From positions 41,503,229 to 41,565,228 of the forward strand of contig CM055102.1 in assembly GCA_029204225.1 (NCBI GenBank): DNA of 62,000 nt, given 5' to 3'. Of this stretch, positions 30,831 through 42,005 are shown piece by piece. This stretch comes from Diphasiastrum complanatum (lineage: Eukaryota; Streptophyta; Lycopodiopsida; Lycopodiales; Lycopodiaceae). The notes below the pieces were generated by a model. That model saw only the letters and a program-made list of their open reading frames with translations. It did no database searches and had not been told where the DNA came from. A program made the position numbers and the translations under genes. Each line of letters begins with the position of its first letter. Position 1 is the first letter of the stretch.

Positions 30831-31377
30831 TGAAAAGACATGTCACATGCATTCTACAATAGATTATATGGAGATCGAAGATCTTGCATCGTGAATATCG
30901 GAGTAATTTACGTATGTTTTCTTGATATTTAAGGCATTGGAGGGAATATAGACAATGCTTGAATGTTAAGCCCTAGGAATAAAAATGAATTTAATCATTG
31001 TTGACATTTGCTTTACCATGAGAAAATATATGAAATAATCACTTGAAATTTCAAATGTTTTGATGACAGATCTTCAAGTAAAGTTCCCCATAAATTAGTA
31101 TGACTAGTCAATATGTTGACTCTTACAACATCATGCCAAATATTTTCATCCTTAAGCTGGTGAAATTCAAATGCTTTTTCTCCCCAAAATAACCATAAAT
31201 TAGTTTTATGTTAAACTTTTAGTTACACCTTGCACTCATTCATATGTAAGCATACATTTTTAACATACATATTCAAAACAAACAAAATGAAGAAGCACTA
31301 TAAGACCATATAAGTCAATGTAATAAAATTTTGTAGATTGTATTGTCCTCTTAGATAACTATCTTATTTTCTTATTG
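30831..31377. other. Unassigned AT-rich sequence left of G2
   Basis: No ORF or repeat family is recognised. Together with 40412-41760 it forms the pre-insertion site of G2: the last bases TATTG face TACTG on the other side. Confidence 0.4.
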
Positions 31378-32183
31378 TGTAGGGTCGAAGATCTTACATA
31401 GTATAGCCCTCCCGCCTATCAACAAGGGTTAGATCACTGGATAGGTACCTAACTATGCATAGATGCTACCTTTAGTTAGTTTCCTACTTTTTCCCTTAAC
31501 TCTACTCACCACTAACACTATTCTCCTTGAACTCTACTCCTCTACACTAACATTCATCATGATTTGGGTGAAGGGAAGGGATAGAAAAGAAGAGATTGAG
31601 AAGAGAAGAGAGAAAGAGAGAGAGATAGAGAGTGAGGGTGGAGGTTAGCTCAAATGCACATTATACTTGCTAAAGGAGAAACATAAACTATTGAAACCAA
31701 AAAGCATGAACTTGAAAGCAATTGAAAACAACAAGAGCAATAGCAAGCATTGAATTGCAAATGAGGATGCTTCTCTTCCAAAATTGGTAGATTTTTCTCC
31801 TTCTCATTAAGCATGAAAATAGTGTACAAATGGTACCTTCTTATAAAATGGGGAAGGCCCTTGCCCCTCAATCCTATTGGCTAATATTCACAATGATCGG
31901 ACCCAACTTGATCCAAGGGTCCACAAAAAGTACATTAGAAATCACAAGATCCATGTGAGTCCCAATTTGGACCCAACTCTAAAAAGTAATCTTTAAGTTT
32001 AAAAATGACATTGGGCCTCTAGTTTTATTTTAATTCCAAAACCCAAGTCATGTTTATTTTATTTACAGCTTTATTTGTGTGCTCATTGGGCCATGGGCTT
32101 ATACACGCAGGATGCCATGCCCTCGCGACACATTTTATTGGATGATTTTATTTATTTACACTTTGTTGGGAATACCCCCAATA
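31378..32183 (-). repeat. G2 3' LTR
   Basis: The minus strand starts TATTGGGGGTATTCCC (canonical TG changed to TA) and ends in CA at 31378. A TATA box reads TTTTATAAGAAGG on the minus strand near 31838-31850, followed in the sense direction by a CT-rich run (plus-strand GA, 31568-31632). Confidence 0.85.
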
Positions 32184-35100
32184 GGACCCATGGCTTGAAG
32201 AAGTGCCGATCCCTCGACACTCTGCCGGTTTAGTAGAGCATTTTTTTCGCCTGCCTTTTCTGGATGAGGTAGGTGGTGACATCCTCCATAAAGTTGAGGC
32301 GGTCCAATTTTTTCAAGTCCTTTGGCGTGTGAAGAGACTTGTGGAACCCCCGCAGCCAATCTTGGTCGACCCATGTTTGGAATCGGCGTGTCCATGGATC
32401 AACTAGAAGCGCAGCTCGGTAATATACATGAGCTATTGGTAGCTGATCTTCGACTTTGTCTAAATGTAGCGCCTTATTAATATCAAAGAATATGGATGGG
32501 AGAAAATTGTCTCATTTAGTTTCGATCCCCATCAAATGTTCTAAATCCCGGGCGTAAGTGGCTGCTGCGCGGACTGTGGGATCAGGACAATTGATGTATT
32601 GGTTGGCAAATGCGGTGAGAGCCCTTTTGGCATCTACATCCGTAGTCCACCCATATTTTGATTGTACGACCGACCAATTGAAATTCTGAAGTGTGATATT
32701 GTCCAGAGGGGTGTCGCATTCTGCCCATTTGGATCTTCGTGGACATGGCAGGAAGTGGGCGTTCACCCGTAATTGTTGTGGACTCGTCACGTAGGCCCCG
32801 ATGGCCGTAGGGTCTCTTTCGAATAACTGTTGACGCCACTCTGGTTGTGGTTGGAGGGTGGGCAATGCTTGCAGTTCATTTTCCTTTATGGTCTGAGCTG
32901 AGAACGATATCTGCCAGCCGTCTCTTGATGACTCGTGGGGATACTTTGATAAAAATTCATTGATTTTCTCCTCCACGGACTTTGATCTTTGGAAGGCCCG
33001 ACTGACAGATATCGTACGCGAACCTCTGGATGATTTTGCTTGGCTTTGGCTAGTGGTTGCGCCTTGGCCCTGGTCTCGCGTCTCAGCAGCCACATCCGTC
33101 TGCCCTTGGCCTTGGCCTTCGGACCCTTGATCTAGTTGAGATCCCCCTGCTGTCTGCTGGCTCTGATCTTGGCTGGTACTAGCTTGTGTAGTGTCAAAAT
33201 TAGGTGGCGGTGGAATTACCACGGGGGTGGGATGGGCCTTTGCGTCCATGAATTTTTGGCATGCCTTGAGGGTTTGCTTGGCCTGGGCGAGCTCATGAGT
33301 TGCGCTTGCCCGATACTTGTTGAATTCTGCCTGGTAGCTGTTTAAGGTTTGGCTATAAACCTGCACCTGACGTCGTAGAAGATTCATCTCTAATCAAGAA
33401 AGCGGCCTTGAGTCCAGTGCAGGTTAAGCTAACCAGACGAGCTTTTCGTCTTGTAGGGCTTTGATCTCCGTCCCCAGGCGTGTAGTCTCTGCTTCCAAAA
33501 GAGTAAGTTGCGTTTGGATGGAAGCAAGCCGTTGGGATGCTTTAGCTTGAAGCTCTCGCACTTTCGTGGAGGCCTCAGTTGGCGCGTTGGAGAGGCTTTG
33601 GATATATTTGTTGAGGCCCTCCTCCTTCTGCTACAGCTTGGCAATCTCCTGCTTCCCTGCTTGTTCGTGTTGCTGAGCCAAAATCAGCTCTTGCTGCAGC
33701 TTGGTGAGGTTTACTCGTAGCTGTGTATTACTTGTCGCCAAGTGTAGTACCCTGCTTTCCAGAATAGCTTTGGCCGCTACTGCATCCAGGATGTATTTTC
33801 CCAGAGTTTGGTATGCCGTCGTTAAATCTGTGAGAGCAGCCGGTACACTGGCACTTGCAGGGGCTTGTGTTGTATCGGCCCCGATGACTTGTGGAATGCC
33901 ATCGTCATTATCTTCTATTAGGTTCTTGTTGGACCTGATGCCATCTGGGGTGACAGAATTAGTCCAATTTGGCAATGGTACAAACACTGTTTGGACAAAT
34001 GCGTCATCAGGCAACGGTTGGTTGCCTTCGACAACCTTTGTTGGCGAAGCGGGTGGGTTTGAGAAATAACTGTGGAAACAGGGGTGAGGACGGTTTGTCC
34101 GAACGAGAGGATGGGAGGAACAGAGGGAAACTAGAGGGTGGTGTGGAGTATGGAAGAAGGTGAGGATGGAGCAGAAAGTGTCTAGCGTGGGGGTGAAAAA
34201 TTGATAACTTGCATCCATGCCAGAGTGTCAGGGGACAGTTGTGAATCAGAAGGATTGAATGGAATGGAAGCAACGGTGGCAGCAGGAGTGATGGAAGATG
34301 CGATGGTGATGGATGGAGTAGTGGATACTGGAAGAGAAATAGGAGTGGTATCAACAGAAGAAACGGGGATGGAGACAAACAGATGTGGATGGAATAGGAA
34401 CAGGGGTAGCGACAACAAAAATCGGAGTGGGGGGTTGCACGGAAGAAGAAGTGGCGGTTGTTGATGGGGTGGTTAGTGCGGTAGTGGAGGTGCGTCTTCA
34501 GGTAGCAGGTGGAGATGTGGATGTAGAGGCAGTGACACGCATTCGTTTGCTGGCCGTTGTGTTAATAATTGTAGGTTGGGAGGAGGTGGATGCTTGAGAT
34601 GGTGGATAAAGGTTAGTATGTGGCATGGGGGTAGACAAAAGGGATGAGCATTGGAAACCGCACACTTTCATCTTGAGAAGTGCGCAGGCAAAGTTAGACA
34701 ACAGGGGGCCTGCTGTGATTCGCTCACGGTTGTTGGATTTGATGGAGTTGGTTAGTTCTCGAATAAGGATGCTATGCCAGTCGTATGGCACAACGGAGAG
34801 ACCATAGAATTTCAGAAAGGATTCCACTATCTGACTCAGCAGCGTAGATTGGATTCTGTCCTTGCAAAATGTTGAAATAACTAGAAAGTTATTCAACAGA
34901 TGCGCAGCCGTCTGAATGACGGGTCCCGTGATAGCTTCTATCAAGTAACCATTGTTAGTATGGATGGAGATTTTTGGTGTGGTTAGGGTGACAAACAGTT
35001 TGATCAGAGTTTTGGCGTGGCGATGGGAGATGGATTGATGATCACCAAACATAATGCCAACGGTGACCATCGAGTCGGCATTGATCTTGACCTTGTACGT

Positions 35101-35267
35101 GGTACCTTGGCACAGAAGTGGAAACGAGCCTTTTTCTCGTTCCAGGTGGCGTAAGTGTGAAGGGCGAGGCCCATGTTAACCTCAGAATGGAATGCTCTGC
35201 GAGGGTTTTGAAAATTTAGCTTTTGGAAACTCTCGCATACACTAAAAAATAATGATTCCTCCATCAA
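32184..35267 (-). pseudogene. ORF-U, nearly full length in G2
   Basis: On the minus strand, SEVNMGLALHTYATW (about 35190) is followed by a helical N-terminal domain (ISIHTNNGYLIEAITGPVIQ and QSTLLSQIVESFLKFYGL). Then come ERITAGPLLSNFACALLKMK and a long Ser/Thr/Pro-rich part (about 34640-34180). A coiled coil follows (SRVLHLATSNTQLRVNLTKL, QQELILAQQHEQAGKQEIAK, about 33790-33480), then QVQVYSQTLNSYQAEFNKYR, a Gln/Ser-rich linker, and a C-terminal domain (DAKRALTAFANQYINC, TYARDLEHLMGIETK). The last words, RDRHFFKPWVLLGVFP, run into the 3' LTR. The largest open pieces are 33387-32512, 34218-33631 and 35070-34498. The position after pol is that of env-like ORFs in Athila/SIRE, but I see no clear signal or membrane segment. 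It was probably about 900-1000 residues. The function is unknown. Confidence 0.6.
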
Positions 35268-35554
35268 GAACTCTCGCAGAGATTTTCATGGATGCATCTA
35301 GGTCAGATCTGGTGACTGGCCAATTTTCAAGAGCTATCTCCCCAAGGGATCTCAAAAAATCATGAAAAAGTGCTCTTTAAGAGTGTTTTTTGACGAGATC
35401 TCGAGATTTTCTGATTTTTTTTAATCCTATCTGGATCTGGATCCTCTTTGGATTCTGATGGATTTCTCCAATCTTGTCAGATTTGGCTGAATCTTGATGG
35501 ATCTAGCTTGATTTGGCTTGATTTCCTTAGATCTAGTGGTGATGGCTTAGCAGA
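35268..35554 (-). other. Leader-like spacer between RT and ORF-U
   Basis: The spacer contains arms of the leader hairpin modules (CTCTGCGAGAGTTC near 35269-35282; related arms at 35190 and 35226). It also has a TGATTTTTTGAGATC phrase like that in the H leader (43817-43832). RNase H and integrase should lie here but are absent. Confidence 0.5.
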
Positions 35555-35694
35555 TTAGCTTTTTGTAACGTGCCACCCCCAATCTGGATCTGGCAATTTT
35601 TGTAACACCTTATCCAAATCGAATAAGTTTTCTAAATTTGGTCCATGCACGCATAGATCGTCCAAGAAAATTTTCAGAAATTTTTGCAAATAAT
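35555..35694 (-). pseudogene. G2 RT, catalytic box segment
   Basis: On the minus strand YLQKFLKIFLDDLCVHGPNL contains the FLDD form of the gypsy RT catalytic box. It is the continuation of the RT at 36063-36840 across the insertion at 35695-36061. A short stretch (LENLFDLDKVLQKL) follows before similarity ends. Confidence 0.7.
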
Positions 35695-36061
35695 CATTAG
35701 AGGAGTTTTGAGCTCCAAAAAGGCCCTTTAAGAATTTGTGCAAGATGTAGTTTATATTATTAAAATATTATAACACTAATACTTTTGACTTGCCATAACT
35801 TTTTAATCATAGCTCATGTAACAAATCATTGAAAAGCCCTTGTCAAGCGCTTTCCAATGCACCAAACTCCGCTAAATTCGGACTTACCACTAAAAAGTTA
35901 TGCAATTTTTAGTGTGGAATTAAAATGTGAACTCAAAAAGTTACGTTACGTAGATTTCAAATTTGAGTGTTTTGATTGGTCCATGTGTAAGAAAAAATTG
36001 AGAAAATCTATAAAAAGAATCTTTACAAAGGGTCTTTTTTGGATTTAGAACTCCTCTAATG
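35695..36061. mobile_element. Foldback/MITE-like insertion in G2 RT
   Basis: The 367-base AT-rich segment begins CATTAGAGGAGTT and ends AACTCCTCTAATG, a perfect 13-base terminal inverted repeat. The inverted similarity extends to about 40 bases with mismatches (GCTCCAAAAAGGCCCTTTAA against ATCCAAAAAAGACCCTTTGT). It interrupts the RT between TFQRVMQVTFKALEEF and the FLDD box. No transposase ORF is present. No clean target duplication is seen outside the repeats (AATAAT left, CTTTGA right). Confidence 0.55.
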
Positions 36062-36062
36062 C

Positions 36063-38400
36063 TTTGAATGTCACCTGCATGACTCGCTGAAAAGTGCTTG
36101 GGCATTGCAAAGTCCGAATGGCATCACTTTATAGGCATAGGTTTTCCATTACATGGCAAATGCTATCTTGTGCTGGTCCCGGGGGGCTATTTTCACTTGG
36201 TTGTAGCCACTGAAGCCATCCAGAAAACTGTAGGCTTCGGTGCCAGCTACCCTGTCGAGAACACTTTCCATAAATGGTAAAGAAAAATGGTCCTTTTTGG
36301 TGACTGCATTTAGCGCCTTCAGATTCACACAGATCCACATTTTGCCATTCTTCTTGGGTATTATAACTATCGATGATACCCATTCCGTGTGCTCAATCTC
36401 GTAAATGAAATCTGCGTCCATTAGCTTTTGCAACTCCTGCTTGATCAGTTCTGTATAATTCGGGTTGCAGCGGTAGTAACGGCTCACCTTGGGGACTGCT
36501 CCGTCCACCAAGGGTATGGTATGTTGGACTACTGTTGGCGAAATGCCCTTTAGATCACTATAGCTCTAGGAAAAACAGTCTTTATATTCCACCAACAAGG
36601 ATCTTAGTCTCTTGAACTATGTGGGTGTTAACTGCTCTCTCACATGCACTATCTTTGCTTCTTCTCCTGGCTCCGCAAGATTCATCGGCTGTGTTCGCGT
36701 AGGTCCCTCAAAAACTTGTTTCGTTGGTGCCTGACTTTGATCAGATTCTCGCTGGGCTTGCGGCATCATGATTACGTCATCCAAAGTATAATTCTTGAAA
36801 GTATCAGGCATCTCGTGAACTGGAACTCATCGAGATTCCTCTTTTAGTATATTGATCTTGGCCCGACTGGTCATTTTTTGATTTTCCAGTCACCTGTGTA
36901 GAAGATGACGCTGTATCTGAGTCCAACTGGATTGACTTTAAGGAATCCAACATCTTCTTTTTGCCCTTTTTTGTCAGTTTGGTGGGTTCATCCTTCTTGT
37001 CTTTCTTCGGGACTACTATGACATTTGCCTCATGGTTGCGAATATCAAAGTCCACTGTAGCTATCGCCTCTTTGGGTAGGTCACTCCATCGGATCACCTG
37101 GTTGTAGCTTCAACTGATTCTTCTTATTCGCAGGTGCCTTGGGTGGATCGATCCTTAAGACTTTCGCCATAGCAGACTTTTGTGGTGGTTGAGCTGGTAC
37201 CTTCTTGGTTCCGTAACGATTTGGGTCCATGTGGGTTAGGACCTGTTCATCAGTCAGTTCAATCTCCTTATTATAAGTTAGAGCATGTTGCCAAGGAACT
37301 AGATCATTGTCCATTGGATTCTCAATAGGCTCCGCTGACAGCCATGCTACGTTTATCATATTCACCCCAAATGTGATTAGTGTGTCCGTAGTGTAACATT
37401 TGGGTGAAGATGAACTAGGTTCTGGATCTGATTCATATTGACATGCCTGACAATCAATAGTTTCTAATGCATCTGTCCATCTCACGACATCCGTCTCTGA
37501 ATGATAGTGACCTCCTTTGGCTGGCCTTGGGCGATCAATCATATGATCTGTCGTGGATGATCTGTCATCAGCCTTGGATGCAATAGGTTTCACTGCCCAT
37601 GTGGCTGGATCAACCTTTACAGCCTGTTCTCTGTTCTCGAAGGTGAGTTTCCATGTACCCCAGTTGTGTAGTACTTGCGCAGTCCTCAACCATGGTCTTC
37701 CCAGTAAAACACGGTATGCAAATGGAGATTCAGGTATATCCATGACTACAAAAGTGATCACAAACTGCATGTCTGCTATCTTTACGGGGATATCGGCAAC
37801 TACACCTTTTGGTATCACACAGGATTGTTCTATAGCTTGATGGCGATTCTTGCTAATTTCAGTCCTTGTAGACCCCATTTTTCATATAAAGTAGTGGAGA
37901 TCAGATTGACACCCGATCCTCCATCTACCACTGTCGCCTCGTCCTCGTATCTCTTGTGTTTGATTGGCAAAGTGATGTTGTGTTTCTCACTTTTCCATGC
38001 TGCTCAGATGTGGAGGACATTATTTGTTTCATCATAGCCTGCACAATATATGGGCTCAGGCGCTACTGGCTCCTCATCCGCTTTGGCCCATTCAGCTAGA
38101 AGGCTTTTCGCTTGTGGTGCAATCCGCAGTAGTTCCTCGAGTGGTAAACTAACATGGCTTGACAGCAAAAGTGTGAGCCTTTCAGTGCGTGGTTCCTCGG
38201 GCTCCACCATGTGAAAAGGTGGTTCATGTTGGTGCAACTGATCATTCTGATCAGTGCGCAGTGGTGAGCCCGCTTGCGGTTCCCGTTTGATGCCAATTGG
38301 ATGTTTAGTGGGGTTGTCTCTTTCTTGCTCTTTTTCTTCTGCTTGTGCTTTTTATACCCAATGTCTCATTTTCTGGTACTGTCTTCTCTCTTCCCTCACA
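36063..38400 (-). pseudogene. pol: G2 protease and RT
   Basis: On the minus strand, the protease site ATVVDGGSGVNLISTTLYEK lies near 37945-37885. Then come YRVLLGRPWLRTAQVLHNWG (about 37720), a long linker (265 open codons, 37878-37081), and the pre-RT words DTFKNYTLDDVIMM and GPTRTQPMNLAE. RT follows with NPNYTELIKQELQKLMDADF, LKALNAVTKKDHFSLPFMES and YSFLDGFSGYNQVKIAP (36511-36149), then YAYKVMPFGLCNA and STFQRVMQ. The frame is broken at least at 36619, 36560-36580, 36147 and 37970. The DGG form of the protease, instead of DSG or DTG, is shared by G1 and G4 and typical of a plant gypsy lineage. RNase H and integrase are absent. Confidence 0.85.
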
Positions 38401-39060
38401 TTTGGATATGGCGCTGAAGTTGAGGGTTGGTCGTCAATGATCGATGGTGGTGGTGAGGGAGTCACTTCCTTCCTCTTCTGTGCTCGCGTAACAGCTAACA
38501 CAAGAGCCTCGAATTGTCGACCTTCCGATGGCATCCCTGCTATATGGCAATGAGGTTAAGAGGTGCACTGGTTCCAGGTTTAAATGGACAATGCTTGTAA
38601 CAGTGTCCATAACTGCATTCTCGACAAAAGGTTGTATATTGTCCCTTGTAGGGACATTCTGCTATTCTGTGTCCTTCACCGCATCCGTAGCAGCCGTAAG
38701 TTCTTACGCCTTGGCGCTGAGTTTGAGTTTCATAGGTCGAAACATATTCATTTATGGTAGGATTCATAAATGGCTCATCTTGTCTGTACCGTTGCTGCTG
38801 CTCAGGTTGAGGTGGCAATTGCATCTCTGGTTCTGCTGCTGTCAGATTTACATGGGCCACTTATTGATTGGCTGGCCCTGGTGGAGCAGGTAAGGCCATA
38901 CGTTGTGGTTGATTTGGTGCGCCGTACCTTGGTGCCATGTTGGGTGCCCCTTGATGATAAGGATAGGAAGTCTGATAAGGACTTCTCTTCTGTTGAACAA
39001 TCTAGGGGTTAAACGGGCAAAATGTCGTATCGTGCGATGTTGCATTGCACAGATGGCAGA
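38401..39060 (-). pseudogene. G2 gag C-terminal part with zinc knuckles
   Basis: On the minus strand an open piece (38860-38540) contains CYGCGEGHRIAECP and then FCRECSYGHCYKHCP, two zinc-knuckle-like motifs, preceded by Gln/Pro-rich sequence. The capsid part that should lie upstream is missing: coding joins the leader at about 39060. A following piece (38534-38352, EGRQFEALVLAVTRAQKRKE) leads toward the protease. Gag would bind element RNA; this copy cannot make capsid. Confidence 0.65.
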
Positions 39061-39570
39061 ATCAGCCTCTCTGTGTCCTGGTCTCACTGATATGGAACTT
39101 CAGAGAGCTCTGCGAGAGTTCTTATGAAGATTTAAATTTTTTTGGATTTTTTCAAGGGTTTTTTGAATTTTTTATGATTTTTCTCTGATGTTTACAATAT
39201 GCTTGGAACTAACTCTCGCAGGCTTCTATGCAGGTCTGGGACAGTACCCTGGAGCTTCTGCCAGTCATGCAAGGGTTAATTCTCACTGATTCTAGAGATA
39301 TAAAAATCTGATGAGATTTTAAGCTCTTTTTCTCTCCAAAATATAGATTGGTGTGTTTTTTGGGTTTTTTGGCTGCTTGGTTTGGGTTTCAAGCCCTTAG
39401 AGGCTGTTCAGGGCCTCCTCTACCCTCTCACACCTCCTCCGCTAGCTGTGAACAGTCCAAACACAAAAAAAAATATAGAAAACTGACTCTAAACTCCCAA
39501 AAATCTACCTAAACTACTCTAAAAAACAAGAAAATAGCTAAAATACAGCTAAACTAGTTAGTGGAAACCT
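39054..39570 (-). other. G2 leader with two hairpin modules
   Basis: In the element's sense, module A (39277-39211, 67 bases) and module B (39120-39054) each start and end with inverted arms related to AACCTTCGCAGA. The same A-then-B order and spacing (about 90 bases) occurs in the H leader (43046-43112, then 43206). The stretch 39295-39570 is shared with the G3 leader. Confidence 0.6.
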
Positions 39571-39571
39571 A

Positions 39572-39589
39572 TCCCATGCAAAGGCGGCA
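39572..39589 (-). other. G2 primer-binding site, decayed
   Basis: At the place of the tRNA-Asp primer site the minus strand reads TGCCGCCTTTGCATGGGA, several changes away from the canonical site still seen in G3, so priming would be impaired. Confidence 0.55.
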
Positions 39590-39590
39590 C

Positions 39591-40411
39591 TGTAGGGTCG
39601 AAGATCTTACGTAGTATAGCCCTCCCGCCTGTCAACAAGGGTTAGATCACTGGATAGGTACCTAACTATGCATAGATGCTACTTTTAGTTAGTTTCCTAC
39701 TTTCTCCCTTAACTCTACTCACCACTAACACTATTCTCCTTTAAGTCTACTCCTCTACACTAACATTCATCATGATTTGGGTGAAGAGAAGGGATAGAAA
39801 AGAAGAGATTGAGAAGAGAAGAGAGAAAGAGAGAAAGATAGAGAGTGAGGGTGGAGGTTAGCTCAAATGCACATTATACTTGCTAAAGGAATAACATAAA
39901 CTATTGAAACCAAAAAGCATGAACTTGAAAGCAATTGAAAACAACAAGAGCAATAGCAAGCATTGAATTGCAAATGAGGATGCTTCTCTTCCAAAATTGG
40001 TAGAGTTTCCTCCTTCTCATTGAACATGAAAATAGTGTACAAATGGTACCTTCTTATAAAATGGGGAAGGCCCTTGCCCCTCAATCCTATTGGCTAATAT
40101 TCACAATGATCCTATCCATTCATCTTGGACCCAACTTGATCCAAGGGTCCACAAAAAATACATTAGAAATCACAAGATTCATGTGAGTCCCAATTTGGAC
40201 CCAACTCTAAAAAGTAATCTTTAAGTTTAAAAATGACATTGGGCCTCTAGTTTTATTTGAATTCCAAGGCCCAAGTCATGTTTATTTTATTTACAACTTT
40301 ATTTGCGTGCTCATTGGGCCATGGGCTTATACACGCAGGATGCCATGCCCTCGCAACACATTTTACTGGATGATTTTATTTATTTACACTTTGTTGGGAT
40401 TACCAGCAACA
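39591..40411 (-). repeat. G2 5' LTR
   Basis: 821 bases run on the minus strand from TGTTGCTGGTAATCCC at 40411 to a CA end at 39591. The minus-strand TATA box is TTTTATAAGAAGG near 40050-40062. It matches 31378-32183 closely. Confidence 0.88.
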
Positions 40412-41760
40412 TACTGTCTTTATGTTTTCGAGTTGTGGTTTGCACAAGCTATGTAATACACATTGTTCGAAATGTACATCCACAAATAGGCCTTGCAATC
40501 TTGAAGCTCAAGGCTCTCGGTGTCCCTTCTTATAACATGCAAGCCACAATTTGATGCTATGTCTTTTTGGATCTAACAACTATTCTTGTCTAATTGAGCT
40601 ATGGTGGGGACATCTCATTGCCATTTAAACTAAAATGAAGTGTATTGGTTGGCAATTATTGTTTCTATAAACTTCATGCACATTACAAAGTAACAATGCT
40701 ATGTGAAAAGTTCCCACGTGTTTCCTAAATGAGGTGATTACCTACCAAAATCCAAAAATGTCATATTTGCAAATTGAAGTTATTGGATTGATATAACGAG
40801 CATAATATTCTTAGCACAACAATCTCATTGTAAAGTAAAGTTCCTTATACTTCATAGTACTTCAAAGTCCTTATTTGACAATAGAGAATTTTTTTCACAC
40901 TTAAAACTTTGTGTTTTCTCTTTTTATTCTTAATCTATATACAAAGTTGTTGAAATTCTTCTTTGCATGCACCTAAAGTCTTATAGTTGCTACTTGCAAA
41001 TAATTTACTAGTAAACTGCTTACGACTGAATAAGCTATTGCGTGTTTTGTTATAGTATAAAATCTTTATAATGCTATACATGGCATGGTAACTATCACAA
41101 AATTATGATTATTCAAAATTGAATTTGTCACAGTATTAAGTATGTGGTACCATAATTACCATGGCTAGATTTTAGTAGACCATATTACATCTAACAGATC
41201 AAGCCTTTAGATTTTGACATGATATCTATTTCTAATTATGTTTATTCCATTGTGTTTGTCATGCTAATAAGTTGTGCGACATTGATTTATCAATGATTTT
41301 GGTAATGTATTCTATCGCAATTGGAACATATCTAAGTCATACTTGCATATATCATGGTAACTGACTTTACATATTTGTACTAATACATCACATGGGAAAT
41401 ACATAAAACAAAGGATAATTTTGATACAACATAAATAGAGCAATTAGAGAAAAAGTGCTAAAGAAAACTTTACAGACAAGATTAAATATCCAACGTGAGT
41501 ACAAACTATTAAACATTACACATCTAATCGAGACTATATGAACATATCTCGAAAAACCATCACTTTGTATCACAAATAGATAACAAAGGGTTAGCTTATG
41601 ATTAAAAAAGTTTGTATTCTTACATAAACAAAGACAAAAAATGAAACATCTAATGATCCTTCATTGACAAGTTTGTTTGCTGATGTTCAAATTTTTTCTT
41701 GCTTAATATCCAAATCTTGTTGCCAACCAATTAAAAATCTCAAACCTTCATATATGGTGA
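40412..41760. other. Unassigned AT-rich sequence right of G2
   Basis: About 1.35 kb without a supported ORF, repeat or motif. It is the continuation of the pre-insertion DNA at 30831-31377. Confidence 0.4.
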
Positions 41761-41965
41761 TCAGAGCTCCTTACCCTTCAGCTCATATCCTTCTGGTTGG
41801 TACATGTAGATCTCCTCTTCAATGGTGCCATTGAGGAATATAGTTTTGATGTCCATAACTTTAAGGTCTACTTCAGCTACGTAGGAAAGTAGTAATCGAA
41901 TTGAAGTATGCTTTACCACAGGACTGAAGGTTTCTGGAATTTGTGAGAATGTTGTGGGTATTTCA
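41761..41965 (-). pseudogene. Copia RT fossil
   Basis: On the minus strand ETFSPVVKHTSIRLLLSYVA, then DIKTIFLNGTIEEEIYMYQP and EGYELKG is copia RT domain 1-2. About 65 codons survive, with no flanking element parts; the upstream side ends just before the H LTR. Confidence 0.75.
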
Positions 41966-42005
41966 TGTAAACAAATAAATAAGTGGGTCCCACCACTTAA
42001 AATAT

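Larger units (their letters stand above)
31378..40411 (-). mobile_element. Ty3/gypsy element G2, complete end to end
   Basis: The LTRs at 31378-32183 and 39591-40411 are very similar; one clear difference is a 16-18 base deletion in the left copy near 31897. The flanks TATTG and TACTG look like a 5-base target duplication with one change. The minus-strand order is 5' LTR, decayed tRNA-Asp site, leader, gag zinc knuckles, protease, RT (with an insertion), leader-like spacer, ORF-U, 3' LTR. RNase H, integrase and the gag N-terminus are missing, so the 9.0-kb copy is not autonomous. Confidence 0.85.

Noticed and set aside
34201-34597. Val/Gly-rich plus-strand ORFs
   Set aside because: Antisense shadows of the Ser/Thr/Pro-rich part of ORF-U, which is supported by the second copy.
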